A stretch of DNA of 55,892 nucleotides from Zygophlyctis sp. KS116 (lineage: Eukaryota > Chytridiomycota), in contig BAAFSQ010000043.1 in NCBI GenBank assembly GCA_054661495.1, forward strand, positions 1-55,892, in the 5' to 3' direction. This document shows positions 9,295-21,800 of the stretch, in pieces (within the stretch, counting starts at the first letter, position 1; every line of letters begins with the position of its first letter). A model generated the notes under the pieces. It did no database searches. It worked only from the letters and a program-made list of their open reading frames with translations, and was not told the origin of the DNA. A program made the translations under genes and the position numbers.

Positions 9295-10813
9295 TTATAG
9301 TTTTTTTACCCCATTGTTGAGGTCTTGCATAGGATCAACTTCCATTCCTTTAAATGGAAGAAATTCAACACCATCCATATATGGACGTAAAACCTCTGGA
9401 ACAATAACACCAGTCTCTGTTTGATAATTCTCAACTATACAGCATATTGTCCTTTCAGTTGCAGTCAAAGTACAGTTCAAGCAATGAACATACTTCTTGA
9501 TGGGATCGTTAAGCTAGAAAATGAAAAATAGAAAGGTACCTTTTTAGCACCAAATCTTATCTCCAATGCCCGACTTTGATAATCAGTGCAATTAGAGCAA
9601 GATACTAATTCCTTGTAAGTACCTTGGAATGGAAAGTAAGCCTCTAAATCATATTTTTTAGCAGCAGCATTATTAAGAGCTCCAGCAACAATAGAAATAA
9701 CATGATAAGGTAATTTGAGCTACTTTTTAGAAAAAAAAGATAATTTACACTCTCATAATACTCTTGAGCCACTTGAATCATTTCATCGTGCATTTCCCAG
9801 CTTTTTTCTGGAGTGGTAATAACGAACTGTTCAACTTTTTCAAACTGATGAACTCTAAATATTCCCCAAGTATCTCTTCCATGAGCACCAGCTTCTTTTC
9901 TAAAACAAGTTGATTGACCTGCATACTTTTTAGGTAATTCTTTTTCATTAAACCACTCACCAGCATGAAAAGCAGAAATCGGCTGTTCAGATGTAGCAAT
10001 CAAATATTTCGACTCAGAGTCGGGTTCCCCTTCAAGCTCTGCAACCTTGTACAAAGCCTCATCAAACTCCTCAAGTTGTGCAGTTTTAGCCATTATTTCA
10101 CGCTTCATAAAAAAAGGAGTCCATAATTTCTTATATCCCCTTTTTGCCAAAAAACTGAGACCATATTGTATCAATGCCAAATTTAGATCCACACCTGGAC
10201 CAGTCAAAAAGTAACCACGATGACCAGCTACATTTGCTCCTAATAATTTTTACAATCACTATTTACCTCGTACAGAGTCATAAGCCTCCAACTTTTCCAA
10301 AACCTCATGATGAGAATAGAGTCCTGGGACTCCTTTACCATCCTTGACCAACCTTTTCAACTTTTCCTGTTCATCTGCCTCTGATCGTCCTTCTGGCCAC
10401 CATTTTCGTACAATTTGATTATCCTTTTCATCTTTAGAATCCACACAAGAGTCATGTACTATATTTCCGATAAGACTGAGTTTCTGATTCAAAATCTTTT
10501 CCTTTTCAGAGACTAGAGCGTTTAAAGCCACTTTTTGCGCTTCCAAATCTACCTTTTGAGCACGAAGATCAGCGGCTTCTGGAGAGTCCAACATCTTTGC
10601 CTTTGCCAATGGTGCAATTTTCTTCCCTACAGCATTGATCTGTTTATTAATTTCATCTGCATTAAATCTAGCAGTGATCCATTCCTTGTCTAATGCAAGA
10701 ACCTCATCGACAAGATCAACTGCCTTTTGACCTCCTCTTTTCCTCTGAGACTCTTTTACCAGCGTCGGATTCCCACCTTTTTCTAGCCTGAGCAAGTTGA
10801 TATCAATTGGCAT
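9295..10813 (-). CDS. SES1: Cytosolic seryl-tRNA synthetase
   Basis: Charges tRNA-Ser with serine. The 478-aa product starts [16 protein letters not shown], the normal cytosolic SerRS start; an in-frame ATG at 10837 upstream is possible but would add eight non-conserved residues. The N-terminal tRNA-binding coiled coil spans residues ~40-110. Class II motifs are visible: motif 2 region ([20 protein letters not shown]), HQFEKVEQF, and motif 3 near the C-terminus ([20 protein letters not shown]). Introns 10240-10266 (27 nt), 9720-9748 (29) and 9514-9539 (26) all restore frame; without them the reading runs into hydrophobic nonsense. Its start faces that of PI31 only 42 bp away, with an AACGTCA motif between. 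Confidence 0.95.
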
Positions 10814-10855
10814 ATTTTTTAACGTCAGACCTTGCACTCGTTCCTAGAATAACTG
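10814..10855. promoter_or_regulatory. 42-bp divergent promoter, SerRS / PI31
   Basis: Only 42 bp separate the two start codons. The gap contains AACGTCA at 10821-10827, a near match to the TACGTCA element in other intergenic gaps. The 5' UTRs must be very short or overlap the neighbouring gene. Confidence 0.5.
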
Positions 10856-11596
10856 ATGAAAGGCCATGAATCAGCCGTACAGCGCCTTTTGACAGATTGC
10901 ATTAAAAACTTGGGATTTGAAATAACAAATGAATCAATGGCCTCAAATGTGTATTCATCAATTCTCAAACGGAATGGTCATACATTTGAAATGAAATATA
11001 TTGTCATGCAAGGCAAGGGAATAATTCATGTCATCAAGGATGGGAATTTAAAGAGCATTGATTTTGATTTGCATGATTTGTTTGTTAATGATGAAATTGA
11101 TTCATCAAGGGCAAAATTACTTTTTGCAAGACTAGAGAATGGAATATTTCATCAATTGAGTAATTCTAGTAGTTTTGTTTCACCAGATTTCGGACAAGGA
11201 TCTCAATTTGGAATCGGTGATAAAGATTTAGATCCTTTGGCTGCTTCTCCTGGATTACTGCCACCGTAAATTCCATTTTTAATACTTAGTTCTAGTAGAT
11301 TTGGAGGGAATATTGGAGGGAGTGGAGGTGGAATGATTATGGATCCTTCTCATCCACTTTTTACTCGACCAGTTAGATTTAATCCACCTGGTTCTGGACC
11401 ATTAAGTTTTCCTCCTGGATCTATACCTCCTGGAGTTCGATTTGATCCAGTCACTCCACTAGGTCCAAGATTTCCAATGGGAGTTCGTCCACCAGGTCGT
11501 CCAGGATTTCCTAGAGGAAATGGAACTAATCCATGGTCTGGTGAGCCTGATCCAGATGAATTCCAACCACCAGGCCACGACAATATGTACATGTAA
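10856..11596 (+). CDS. Proteasome inhibitor PI31 (PSMF1/Fub1) family protein
   Basis: A 238-aa protein in two exons (10856-11265 and 11290-11596) with a 24-nt intron. The N-terminal ~130 residues look like the PI31 FP-type domain (FEMKYIVMQGKGIIHVIKDG; DFDLHDLFV). The C-terminal half is the proline/glycine-rich PI31 signature: GGMIMDPSHPLF, PPGSIPPGVRFDPV, GPRFPMG and a terminal PPGHDNMYM that matches the PPGYDDMYL-like end of animal PI31. PI31 binds 20S proteasomes, inhibits them in vitro and acts as an adaptor in trafficking. Identification rests mainly on the C-terminal signature, which is strong. Confidence 0.88.
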
Positions 11597-11620
11597 AAAA
11601 AAGTATAAAATAACGGGTCT

Positions 11621-12225
11621 TTATTCTTCTGCAATTACAGGAGGTGGACCTATTGGAGAATGATCAAAAAAGTCTCTTCTCTCATGATATGGAGGATTCT
11701 AAGTTTTAAAAAGATTAAATTACCAAATAGACCATATTTGAGCCTCTCCATGGTTGAGCAGGGATTACAGATTCCTTTGGTAGTACAACTAGTGTTGGAG
11801 GAATATACTTTTTAGAATGATACACTGGTTCAGATTGATTAGTATTAGATTTTCCATTCACATCTATACCCTGTACAGGAGCTTTTAAATCTCCAGCTTT
11901 CCAATCTGCAACATTTTTCATGATTTCCTGTTCCTTCTTCTTCATTGCATCAAATCTTCTCGCCATATCTCTGTCCATCTCAGCCTGTAATAGTGGAACA
12001 AGAGATATTCTCATCCATGCCTTTTCTGCATCTAATTCTCTAATATTAACTCTAATAGAAATACTTTTTTTCCTTTAATGAACCGGCAAAACCAACCCAT
12101 CCGTAGGCCATTATTCCAGCGACAGTTAGAAAAATCAGAGCGCCTGATGGACCTCTCTTTGGGATGTATCTTTGGTATCTGATGGCATTTGGAAAACCTG
12201 TTGGCGGTGGTAGATCTTGAGCCAT
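11621..12225 (-). CDS. NDUFA13: NADH dehydrogenase (complex I) subunit NDUFA13 / GRIM-19
   Basis: An accessory subunit of mitochondrial complex I. The 184-aa product starts AQDLPPPTGFPNAIRYQRYI followed by PKRGPSG, then a single membrane helix (ALIFLTVAGIMAYGWVGFAG), a charged helix (AEKAWMRISLVPLLQAEMDR) and the ADWKAGDLKAPV motif; all are characteristic of the family. Introns 12040-12064 and 11699-11723 are both 25 nt and close the frame. The stop lies 24 bp from the PI31 stop (convergent), and the start shares a 59-bp divergent promoter with the phosphate carrier. Presence of a complex I subunit shows a respiring mitochondrion and argues against lineages that lost complex I, such as Rozella and microsporidia. 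Confidence 0.92.
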
Positions 12226-12284
12226 GGTCTAGAAAACTTGTAAACGCGCAGGTCCAAACCTACGTCACTTGATTGTTTGAAAAA
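12226..12284. promoter_or_regulatory. 59-bp divergent promoter, NDUFA13 / phosphate carrier
   Basis: The gap between the two mitochondrial genes carries one TACGTCA at 12261-12267. Both products serve oxidative phosphorylation, so a shared promoter would co-regulate them. Confidence 0.5.
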
Positions 12285-13283
12285 ATGGCTGAAAAAGCGC
12301 TTGACAAACCTTGGGACTCTCGATATGCAGGCAAAGGTAACTCTAAAATCTTTTTAAACATGTAGTTCCTCATGATCTATCTTATTACTCAAAATGTGTG
12401 CTTGGCGGTGTTCTGGCTTGTGGTTTAACTCATGCAGCAATCACACCTCTAGATGTGACAAAGTGTAACATGCAGGTCAATCCTGGAAAGTACCGCGGTC
12501 TAGTACCAGGAATGAAAACTATTTTGGCGGAAGAGGGAGCCATGGCAATTTGGAAGGGATGGCTTCCTACTCTATTGGGGTATTCTGCTCAAGGTGCCTT
12601 CAAGTATGGTCTCTATGAAGTATTTAAAGATCAATACTCTACTTTACTTGGTAAAGATATCTCTGAACAGTATAAAGGGTTGGTCTGGGCAAGTGCTAGT
12701 GCGAGTGCAGAGTTTTTTGCTGATATTGCTTTATGTCCATTGGAAATGACAAAGGTAAATCTTGGTGGTTAAGTTTTAGGTTAAAATTCAAACCTCACCT
12801 GCTGGTACTTTTCCTACAGCATTGGGTCCTGCTTTGGCTGCAATGAAGGCAAATGCTGCAGAGACTAAATTTCCTTTTGGATCTCTTAAACCTCTTTGGT
12901 CTAGACAGATTCCATATACTGTTGCAAAGTTTTACTTTTTTGAGAAAGTGGTGCAATTATTCTACACTCATGTGTTTACTGCTCCAAAAGAAACTTATTC
13001 TAAACCTACTCAATTGGGAGTTACATTTGCATCAGGTTATACAGCAGGTGTTATTTGTGCTATTGTATCTCATCCAGCTGATACTATTGTGTCTCTATTG
13101 GGAAAAACTGAAAATAAGGGGAAACCAGTTGGACAGATTGCGTCAGAATTTGGTTATAAGAATCTTATGACAAAGGGTCTTCCTGTTCGTGTTCTTATGA
13201 TTGGTACTCTTACTGGATTGCAATGGTGGATTTATGATTCATTCAAAGCTACCATGGGATTGGGAACTACTGGAGGAAAATAA
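12285..13283 (+). CDS. MIR1: Mitochondrial phosphate carrier (SLC25A3/Mir1 family)
   Basis: Imports inorganic phosphate into the matrix for ATP synthesis. The 314-aa product has three mitochondrial-carrier repeats with the PxD/ExxK signatures: TPLDVTKCNMQV in repeat 1, CPLEMTKVKIQT in repeat 2 and SHPADTIVSLL in repeat 3. Other phosphate-carrier hallmarks are GWLPTLLGYSAQGAFKYGLY, LWSRQIPYTVAKFYFFEK and KGLPVRVLMIGTLTGLQWWI. Introns 12337-12365 (29 nt) and 12755-12779 (25 nt) keep frame. There is no cleavable presequence, as in fungal Mir1. Confidence 0.95.
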
Positions 13284-13395
13284 TTCAATTATTTTGAATA
13301 AAAATTAAGGGAATCATTTAAATTTTTGAGGACCAGTACTGGTTTCAGGAAAGAATTAATTATTTAAAGGAACAACCGCTCGCGTTTTGATTAAA

Positions 13396-16300
13396 ATGTG
13401 GAATCCGTTTTCCTCTCCATTTTCAAAGACCACAAATGTGACTTTCTCAGAGGTTCAGTCCAGTATTAAAAGTTGGATAAACGCTGATTCTGATGATTTT
13501 AATGATGTATGGAAAACGTTCACCGCATTTATAAATGACATGGACAAGATTCAAACGCAAAATACTATGCTTAAAGCACAATTAGATTTAACTGAACTAG
13601 AATGCAATGATGCAGTAGATAGTGCCTCCAAGTTGAATATTCAAGTTGAAAATCTACAACAAACTGTAGAGGAACTAAACAAGACTCGTGAAGGTTCAAT
13701 GTCCGAAAATACAAAATTAAAGGAGAATGTCGCTATTTTTGAATACAAGGCAAAAGAGAGGATTTCCATATTAGAAGCAGAATTATGTCTTCGAAATGCA
13801 GAGTTGGATGACGCTTTTGCACAGATTAGCTCTCTTACTAATGATATGCAATCCAAGGAAGAAGAGGCACTAAGTTTGATCAAGGAGATTGAAACCTCGA
13901 AAGAAATCCTCATTGGGGAAAAGGACGCACTACAAGTCGCTATAGAGGAAAAAACGTCACTGTTGAATAATCTGGAAATGCAATTACAGAGCATGAGAGC
14001 GGACTCAGAACTCAGCATCAACAGTCGTATCTTAGCATTGGAAACTGAAAGAGATAATGCTTTGGCACAGTATTCTACCGTTTTGTCTGAAAAAGGTATT
14101 ATTGTCCGTTATTGTTAATAATTAGAGGTGTTGGGTCTTGCTGCTGAAGAGAAAATTTGCGAGCTTGATGCCCAACTTGCTCTCCGAAATGCAGAGTTGG
14201 ATGACGCTTTTGCACAGATTAGCTCTCTTACTAATGATATGCAATCCAAGGAAGAAGAGGCACTAAGTTTGATCAAGGAGATTGAAACCTCGAAAGAAAT
14301 CCTCATTGGGGAAAAGGACGCACTACAAGTCGCTATAGAGGAAAAAACGTCACTGTTGAATAATCTGGAAATGCAATTACAGAGCATGAGAGCGGACTCA
14401 GAACTCAGCATCAACAGTCGTATCTTAGCATTGGAAACTGAAAGAGATAATGCTTTGGCACAGTATTCTACCGTTTTGTCTGAAAAAGGTATTATTGTCC
14501 GTTATTGTTAATAATTAGAGGTGTTGGGTCTTGCTGCTGAAGAGAAAATTTGCGAGCTTGATGCCCGACTTGCTCTCAGAAATGCAGAGTTGGATGACGC
14601 TTTTGCACAGATTAGCTCTCTTACTAATGATCTGAGATCCAAGGAAGAAATGGACGCTCAATTTATTCAGAGTTTGGAAGGTAGTAGCATGGCGCTTTCC
14701 AAAGAAAAGGATAATTACCAATTTTTGTTAGACGAAAAGTCATTGCTAGTTTCCCATCTCGAGGGGGAAGTTAAAAATCTAGAAATGAGTGTATTTCATT
14801 TAGATGCAAAACTTGTGGACGTTGTTTCTGCATTAGAAGTGTTTACAAAGGAAAAGAAAAGTACAGAAGAAAAAATGGCTCTTGATTTGATTAGGCTTGA
14901 ACAAGCTTGCAATGAAAAAGCAATTGCGATAGATTCCGCACAAAAAGCGAAAAGGAAGATGGAAGAAACCATGTGTATGATTGAAAAGTTGGTTGATGAA
15001 CGTAATACGGCGGTAAGCCAGCTAAAAAGCTCTTTGAATAATGTCCAAAATATGCCAATCATCTTGGAAACCGTTAAAACCTCCATATCCGATCTCAATT
15101 CTGCTCTTATTGAAAAGTTAGGTTCAATGAATGACTGGAGCAATAAGCTTTGGGCGAATTTCGGTATCTTTGAAAGAAAGATGTCGGCGATGGCTACTTT
15201 GCTCGGTTCTTGCAAAGATAAAAATAAAATACTATCAGAAAAGATAAAAGAGCTTGAAAATTCAGAGAACCTTTTAAAGAATGACGGCGATGCAATAGAC
15301 TCTGAAAGTCTTAAATCATTGATAAAATCTCAAGAAGATACGATTAAAGGTTTTGAATTGGCCTTGGTTGAAGCCCAAAAATACATGGATGAAAAAGAAA
15401 AATTGGCCGAAGAACGATTCAAAGAATTGTCTCGTCTGCAAGAATTATACACGAATGTAGGTCCGTCTATTTATTGACCGATAGGTAAATCAAATCCTCG
15501 ATGAGAAAGAATTGGCTTTAAAACAGCTTCAAAAACAATTTGATATCTTAAAGCAGGATAATGACTTACGATCCACGAATGCCAACGTAAAAATCTTGGA
15601 AATGACGGAGCAATTAATGGAAAAAGACAAGAAAAATTTAGCCGTCGTTAGTGCATTGAAGTCGGAGAATCAAGAATTACACTCTCGTATAAATAAGGAG
15701 CAGCAAGTCTTAAAAGATCAACTTGAGAAGCTATATGGCCTCACTAATGATATAGCCTCCAAGGACTCCGAGTTAATTGAAGTTAAAGATTTACTTTTGG
15801 AAAAAAATGGTGATCTCCTATTAGAGGCGAGCAAACTTCAGTTTATGAATGACAAACTTCAAAAACTTTTAGATCAGGAGCAAAACAATACAAATGCGAT
15901 TCAAGAAAAAGATACTAATATTGCAGAACTCAAAGAAAAATTGAAGAGTAAAGATAATGAAGTAGTAGCATGCAATACATTGATTGATCAACTAAACCAT
16001 AACAAACTAAAGTTGGAATCCGAAATTAAAAAGATTGAAATTTCATCTCAAGTTAATGAAAAAAGTCACAAGGAGGAGTTGAGAATTTTGAAAGAAGGAC
16101 GAAAGGCTCAAAAAAGCGCCGATTTAGAATCAGTTGGAATACAGACACCGTATATAGCATCCACCCAGACAAATGATCAAAATTTATTGAAGGATAATGA
16201 GGATTTGATGTGTCAATTGAAATTATCGCAAAAAGAAATGGATAAGTTATACCAGCGGATCACAGAGCAAGAAATCCAAATTCGTAGCTTAAAAATTTCT

Positions 16301-16810
16301 GATCCAAAGAATAAGGATCTCGAAGATCAATTAGAAAATCTCAGTACTAGATACATGATGCTGGAAAAGACTGCGGAACAAACCAACTCATTAAATGATG
16401 ATCTCAATGAAAAATATCTAAACCTTATTAAAAAATCCAAGAATCTTGAAAACTTAGTAAAGAAGCTTCATAGGCAGCTTGAAGAGAAGCAAAAAGAAAT
16501 GCCAGGCAAAGAAAATAATCAATCTCCTGATAAACCAAAAACTTTGCAGTATTCCAATACATTAAATGAACAAAACCCCACGGGTAATATCCCATCAAAG
16601 TCTTCACCGGCAGTTAAACCATCTATTCTGAAACGAAGATCTACTGAATTAGAAAAAACAGCAGAGTCTTCATCAATTTTGAAGGAATCTCGTTCAACGG
16701 TTGCTAAGCAAAAACTGGGCCCTGCAGCTAGAGTTTTGGCTGCTGATTCGAGGAAAAGTAGGAAAATTGATTCTTCCAGAGAAGGTAGACAAGAATGTAA
16801 TCAGCAATAA
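13396..16810 (+). CDS. Large coiled-coil protein with an exactly duplicated exon-intron unit
   Basis: A predicted 1108-aa protein, almost entirely heptad-repeat coiled coil after an N-terminal ~60 residues (MWNPFSSPFSK). Exons 13396-14095, 14126-14488, 14519-15456 and 15485-16810; introns 30, 30 and 28 nt. The second exon with its intron is a tandem copy of the end of exon 1 (period 393 bp, 121 codons plus one 30-nt intron). Between residues ~390 and 480 a different coil includes a patch (LNSALIEKLGSMNDWSNKLW) with several Trp. The C-terminal ~100 residues are Pro/Ser-rich and basic (SSPAVKPSILKRRS). It resembles golgins, kinesin-like tails and centrosomal or flagellar coiled-coil proteins in composition only; no family is recognised. 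The stop lies 11 bp from that of the convergent coiled-coil gene. Confidence 0.85.
13792..14640 (+). repeat. 393-bp tandem duplication within the coiled-coil gene
   Basis: Sequence from about 13792 recurs exactly 393 bp downstream, including the 30-nt intron (14096-14125 = 14489-14518), and the start of a third diverged unit is seen at 14519-14640. I see no mismatch between the first two copies over about 375 bp. The third copy differs at several sites (for example CCCAACTTG versus CCCGACTTG). This indicates recent unequal crossing-over or replication slippage. Confidence 0.95.
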
Positions 16811-16821
16811 AGTACCAAATT

Positions 16822-18063
16822 TTATTCCAAGTCATCTAAATCACATTGAGTATAAGACGAAACTTTTGTAGGATGTATTCGTATCGGGAATAGTCCTTGG
16901 ATATTGTCCAATAACTCTATGCTATACTTTTGAAATGCCTTATTGCCTGTTAAGTTTTTTGTTGAGAAGGATAATTCATTCCTGAACTTAACCTTATAAA
17001 GCTCTTCATCTTGCTCCATACTTTCTAATTCTGCCTGTACTTGTAAAGCATGTTTATTTTTTTCATTTGATATAATATGTTGATATTTGTCAGTGATTTC
17101 TATTAATTTTTCTTGAACTGTCTGCTTGATCTCTGCCGGCGGAAGATCTACTAAACTTTCCTTTTTCGTAGATTGCAATCCTCGTAATGAGATAGACGCC
17201 CTCTTTTCACGCATCATGGAGCCTCTTTTTCCTGAAATTGAAGGAGAAACCATACTGGAATTTCTCCTTGAATTGAAAGTAATTGTAGTCTGATTTATAT
17301 TATCATTTGAAACCTCTGTTAGATCTGAAAATATTGAAGACCCCCTTTTCTTTTCTAATCGTGGCATTGATTGCAATCGTGTAACTTGAGCAACTAACGA
17401 TTTAATTTTGTCTTCCCTGTCTTGATAAGCTTGCTTTAAACTTTCAATCATTGTTTGAAAATTCCCAGAATTATTTTGTGCATCAGAACTTTCAGAGACT
17501 AAACCATTCTTTCGAAGAATCCCTTGCATTTTAACCATTTGATTTTTTAATTTTGTTATAGCATCATTTTTATGTATTATATCTGTCCGACATTCTTTAT
17601 TCCTTAACAGAGCTTCCCTTTTTGCATTATCATGAGCCTTTTGAATATTTTCAATTTCTTTGGCCTTCATTTTCTAAAATTACTCTACAAACTATACAGA
17701 ATATTCATTATTGACAACAGAAATTGCATCAGCTAGCATTGTTCTATTTGCTCTTCTCGCACGATCAATGCTAGTTAGATGATCTAATCTATTTTGACTC
17801 TGGTCATGGGAAATCTATAATAAGTACAACTATAAAATTACCTTTTCTTGATTATTATTAATAATATTTTGTATCCGAATTGCCCAATGTAATTCTCTTT
17901 CAGCATTAGAGTCTTGTACCAATCGGACTAGATCATTAAAGTTATTCTTTGCTCGTTTAAACTGATCAACAGATTCCTCAATCGTTTGTATCGGCCGATT
18001 CAATCTAAATAGAGCAACATACTCTAATTTATTAAAAAGTCTTGTTCTTTTGAATTCTTCCAT
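16822..18063 (-). CDS. Coiled-coil protein of unknown function, possibly ciliary
   Basis: Three exons (18063-17842, 17814-17698, 17673-16822) with 27- and 24-nt introns give 396 aa. The N-terminal half is helical and charged (EEFKRTRLFNKLEYVALFRL; RARRANRTMLADAISVVNNE), followed by a coiled coil (ECRTDIIHKNDAITKLKNQM), a Ser/Arg-rich basic linker (residues ~240-300) and a final helix-rich part. No catalytic motif is present. Position beside the dynein heavy chain, together with a composition like axonemal docking or linker proteins, makes a ciliary role plausible but unproven. An upstream in-frame ATG at 18087 would overlap the end of ALG13; the ATG at 18063 avoids that. Confidence 0.75.
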
Positions 18064-18079
18064 GTAAACAATAATGATG

Positions 18080-18562
18080 TCATTCATTCAGTTCTTGCAT
18101 TAGAATGGGCAGCAGCGTAGTTTGAGGTCCGATCCACTCTCTCTTTGTTTCGGAGTCATGGCATTTAATAAAATCTGTTTGAAGATTAGAGACATTTGAT
18201 GCCAATAGATAATCAGGCGATAATTCACTTGCGAGTTCATTCTGATGATTGTCCATGAGGCTCTCATTGACTATAACCAATAACTTCTTTTGAAGGTATA
18301 ATGCTTCTAGAATAGATCCTGAGCCTGCATGCGATATGATCATGAATGCATCCTTCATATCCTCAATAATCGATGATTTATAGGAATATACGTGAATATT
18401 AATCAAGTCATTAGAAACGGGAGCGACAGGAGTTGAGCCAGCTTGAATCCTTAAATGCGTAAAATTTAATTCATGCAATAGCTTGATAAATTCTGGAGAT
18501 AGCACTTTAGAAGTCAAATCGGCAAACATTGTTGATCCAACAGTCACAAAGAGCAACTTCAT
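18080..18562 (-). CDS. ALG13: UDP-GlcNAc transferase catalytic subunit ALG13
   Basis: Adds the second GlcNAc of the dolichol-linked oligosaccharide at the cytosolic face of the ER, in complex with membrane protein ALG14. The intronless 160-aa protein begins KLLFVTVGSTMFADL, the Alg13/MurG-like start, and has the nucleotide-sugar-binding segment FMIISHAGSGSILEAL followed by KLLVIVNESLMDNHQNELAS. Length matches fungal Alg13 (~200 aa) or slightly less. The stop is 16 bp before the start of the downstream coiled-coil gene on the same strand. Confidence 0.92.
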   Translation of the reverse strand: MKLLFVTVGSTMFADLTSKVLSPEFIKLLHELNFTHLRIQAGSTPVAPVSNDLINIHVYSYKSSIIEDMKDAFMIISHAGSGSILEALYLQKKLLVIVNESLMDNHQNELASELSPDYLLASNVSNLQTDFIKCHDSETKREWIGPQTTLLPILMQELNE

Positions 18563-18802
18563 TCAACGCGAAAATTTGTCGGTCCGTTAAGTCGTTCCCC
18601 CGTGGACGTTTGTCCGATCAAGTACAGTGAATGAATCTGATCAATTTCAAAAAGTCAAATGCTCTTGGTAAAGCTGCAAGTATATCTGATTAGCTGGACT
18701 TAAAATGCTTAATTCGTCTTAGGAAAGTAAAATCATAAAGTTTAGTTTATTTTGTATGGAATTCTCACAGATAAATAGAGACTGGGCTTTGGTTACTGGG
18801 GG

Positions 18803-21800
18803 TTATTCATTTAATTGGCATAAAAGTGCCACGCCTCTGGAAATCCAATAATCTGATGGTTTATCTGAATGTAGATAAATCGGCACCACAAAATTAGTCG
18901 ATTGTCCGGTAGTGGAAAGTGTACCTGCACGAGCAGAAGTTTTATATAGTGGACATGTATACATCTTGTCTTTTCCGGAGATAGTTTGAGATGGAATAAA
19001 TCGGATCAGCGGCATATTCTTAAGATTAATACAATAAAACATACCGAGTACATTTCCATAGAATATGAATCTTGAATGCATTTCAACCCAATGTCCCATC
19101 TGGCTCCTTCCATAAATAGACCAGATATAATCACTCCATCTTCTTCAGAAATTTTGGAAATTCTCTCGTCCCCTTCATAGATATCAGTCACAATATAGGA
19201 AAAGGTAAGTGTATCGATAGGAAGTTTATACTTTCTGGAATGGTTTTGTAAAACCGCTGTTAAAAATCCTTGAGGAAAGAAAAATCCCGGCAGCCAAAAA
19301 CTAGGTGGTTGGCCATCTTGGGACCAGGAGCGGACGGCATCTACACGGCGCTGGAAATCTTTTATCCATGATGCTAGAGGTTTTAAGGATGGATATGCTG
19401 CATTAGCCCATGCTTGAGGAACCTATTTTTAAAATTTTTTAAGTTAGTTACTTCATTATTTAGCAGGCTTTTAAACACTAATTCTAGCTCTGAACTCATC
19501 ACAACAATTCCCTTGACTGCTTTCAAAAGATTCTCTAGGGATAATCTAATAATGCTATTTAATTTGTTAAATCTGGCAGCTTCTTGGAGCAAAACTGTGC
19601 TAAGCGAATTAAACATTCGGCCATTCGCATCTCTCTTAAATAGACTATCAGACCCTTTAGTTTTGCCACTGTTTTCAGGCAAAACATCTGGCACATCTAT
19701 AATGATCGGGAATGGCCATTCTGCCAAGATTTCAGTAGCAATAGTACTCACAATATCATCATTGGATTTTCCAGATCCAGAACTTGCTATACGAGGCTGA
19801 ACTTCTACAATTGCTCGTATAAGTCTACGGGTTTCCTGAAGTTGGAAACTTATGTTCGCATTTTCATGCATTCCAAAAACTGATGGTTCTTCAGTAAATG
19901 GCAGGTTATCAATATACTGTCGATAAGAATCCAAATTTGAATCTCCTATTGCATGATAAAGACCAGATGGAGAAAACATGTAGGAATCTTGCAATATGGC
20001 TGGAGTGTAAAATCGTGATAAAATTGATTGCAATGTTCGGCGATCCCAATCATCAGTCACTCGACCTCCAAAGGTAATCTCTCCGGTTAGATAACGTAAT
20101 GCATCCCATGGAATTTCTAAAAGGTCTTGAAGCATATTTTTAAGAATAGTGATTGAAACTTCCAAATCAGAGTTACTCCAGTCATATAAAATATTCCATC
20201 CTAATGGTCCAAACTTTTTGCGTTCATGGATAACTGCATTGAAGAAGCATACTCCAAATAATAGCTTTTTAAAGTTAGATCCCTGAGGCGGATGTTCATC
20301 AAATAATTCTTTTGGAATATCTGCAAAGCTTCGAGCTAAATTGGCCTTTAATCCTTTAGGTGGTTCATTTGTAAGTTTTACACCATCTTGCAAAATCGAT
20401 ATGGGGAAAACTTTGGATGGCATTGATGATAAAAATAGTCTGAAACTCGGATGAACATTTGATTCTGGAAGAGATAAGTCTTTGACGAGATTTTCAAGCC
20501 GGTTCATCCAAGATGCTAACTGTTAGAAAATATAAAAGTACCTGCTAAATGGCAATTTTGTAAAAACACCCATTCACCAGATGCCATAGCCTTGTTCATG
20601 AGTTCCTCTGCAATGGGCCCTTGGCCTTGACCTAAAGAAATCATTCGTAAGTGATCCTGCATTCCAACTTTGGGTGATGAGCTGAACTTCATTAATGAAG
20701 ATACTGGATCTGAGCCACTAGATAAGATAAAGATAAGCGGGGTAGAATTATTTGTGTCCTTGAAAGCTTTATGAAGATCAAGAGGGGGAATATCAATGTA
20801 TTCAGATCCAATGTTCTTTTTAATAAATTCAACAGAAGCAGCAACCAGTTTTTCTTCTCGTAAAACCTTTACTAAAAGAAGTTTTTGAAAGTGTGAAAGC
20901 TGAGATTTTGTGTCACCAGGGATGGGACAGCTGACAGGATCATCTGAATCTACAAATGCTTCCCAATCTGCTGAGTATGACGACATATGGTCGATAGCAT
21001 ATCCAAATTGAGGAATTGTTAGGCCAAGATCGCAGAAATTTTGCCACATTAGATTTGACAACCATCTTCCAGCAGGCTTTTGAGGAAGTTCTTTTCTAAT
21101 TAGACCACTTCCCCGGAGGAAGAAATTCCATTCATCTAGAGTAATCTTTTCTTGCTGTTTCAAAATTTCGATGCAAATCATAAATGAATATATAAGCTTA
21201 TGAGATTCAAATAAACCTCTAGATACATTTGAAAACGTTTCATAGGTGCAGTTTTTGCAAAGTGTATAAATTCTGGTCTGCAGGTCATCATTCTTTTCTG
21301 ATTCCTGTATGCAAGCGTTAAAAAGATTTTTGAAATATTTCAGAGAAAATTGATACATTGAATCAATTTCGGCAAGATCCGCGATGACAAAATATAATAG
21401 CGAGCCTCTGATTGCTACAGGGCGATATTTTTCACGAGCAAGATTGATTGCTATTTCGGTTTTTTCAGCTAAAGCAACTCTTTCATTAATTACTCCAGAA
21501 GTGACCTTTGACTGATTCAAAGTATTAATAAGTTCTTCATCATCTAAAATATTTCCTTGGGAATTAAATAACAATTTAAGTATTTTTTCTTCAATATCTT
21601 TTAGCTGCTTTTTATCGTTGGAGATATTCACAATTAGAGAATTCCTTTGCTCTTCTAATTCAGGGCGCTCTAATTTGACGACATCAGCCAAAAGCTGACC
21701 TTCTAAACCAACTTTCGTGACCGTGAAATTAATGATTGTAACCTTAATACAAACTTCAGGTAAATAATGAGGATTAGAAAGTTTAGTGGTAATATATAAT

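Noticed and set aside
11350-11634. Gly/Pro-rich minus-strand frame opposite PI31
   Set aside because: It is the complement of the Pro/Gly-rich PI31 tail and has no independent support.
11621-12225. Rozella or microsporidian origin
   Set aside because: A complex I subunit is present; those lineages lack complex I, and microsporidia also lack cilia.
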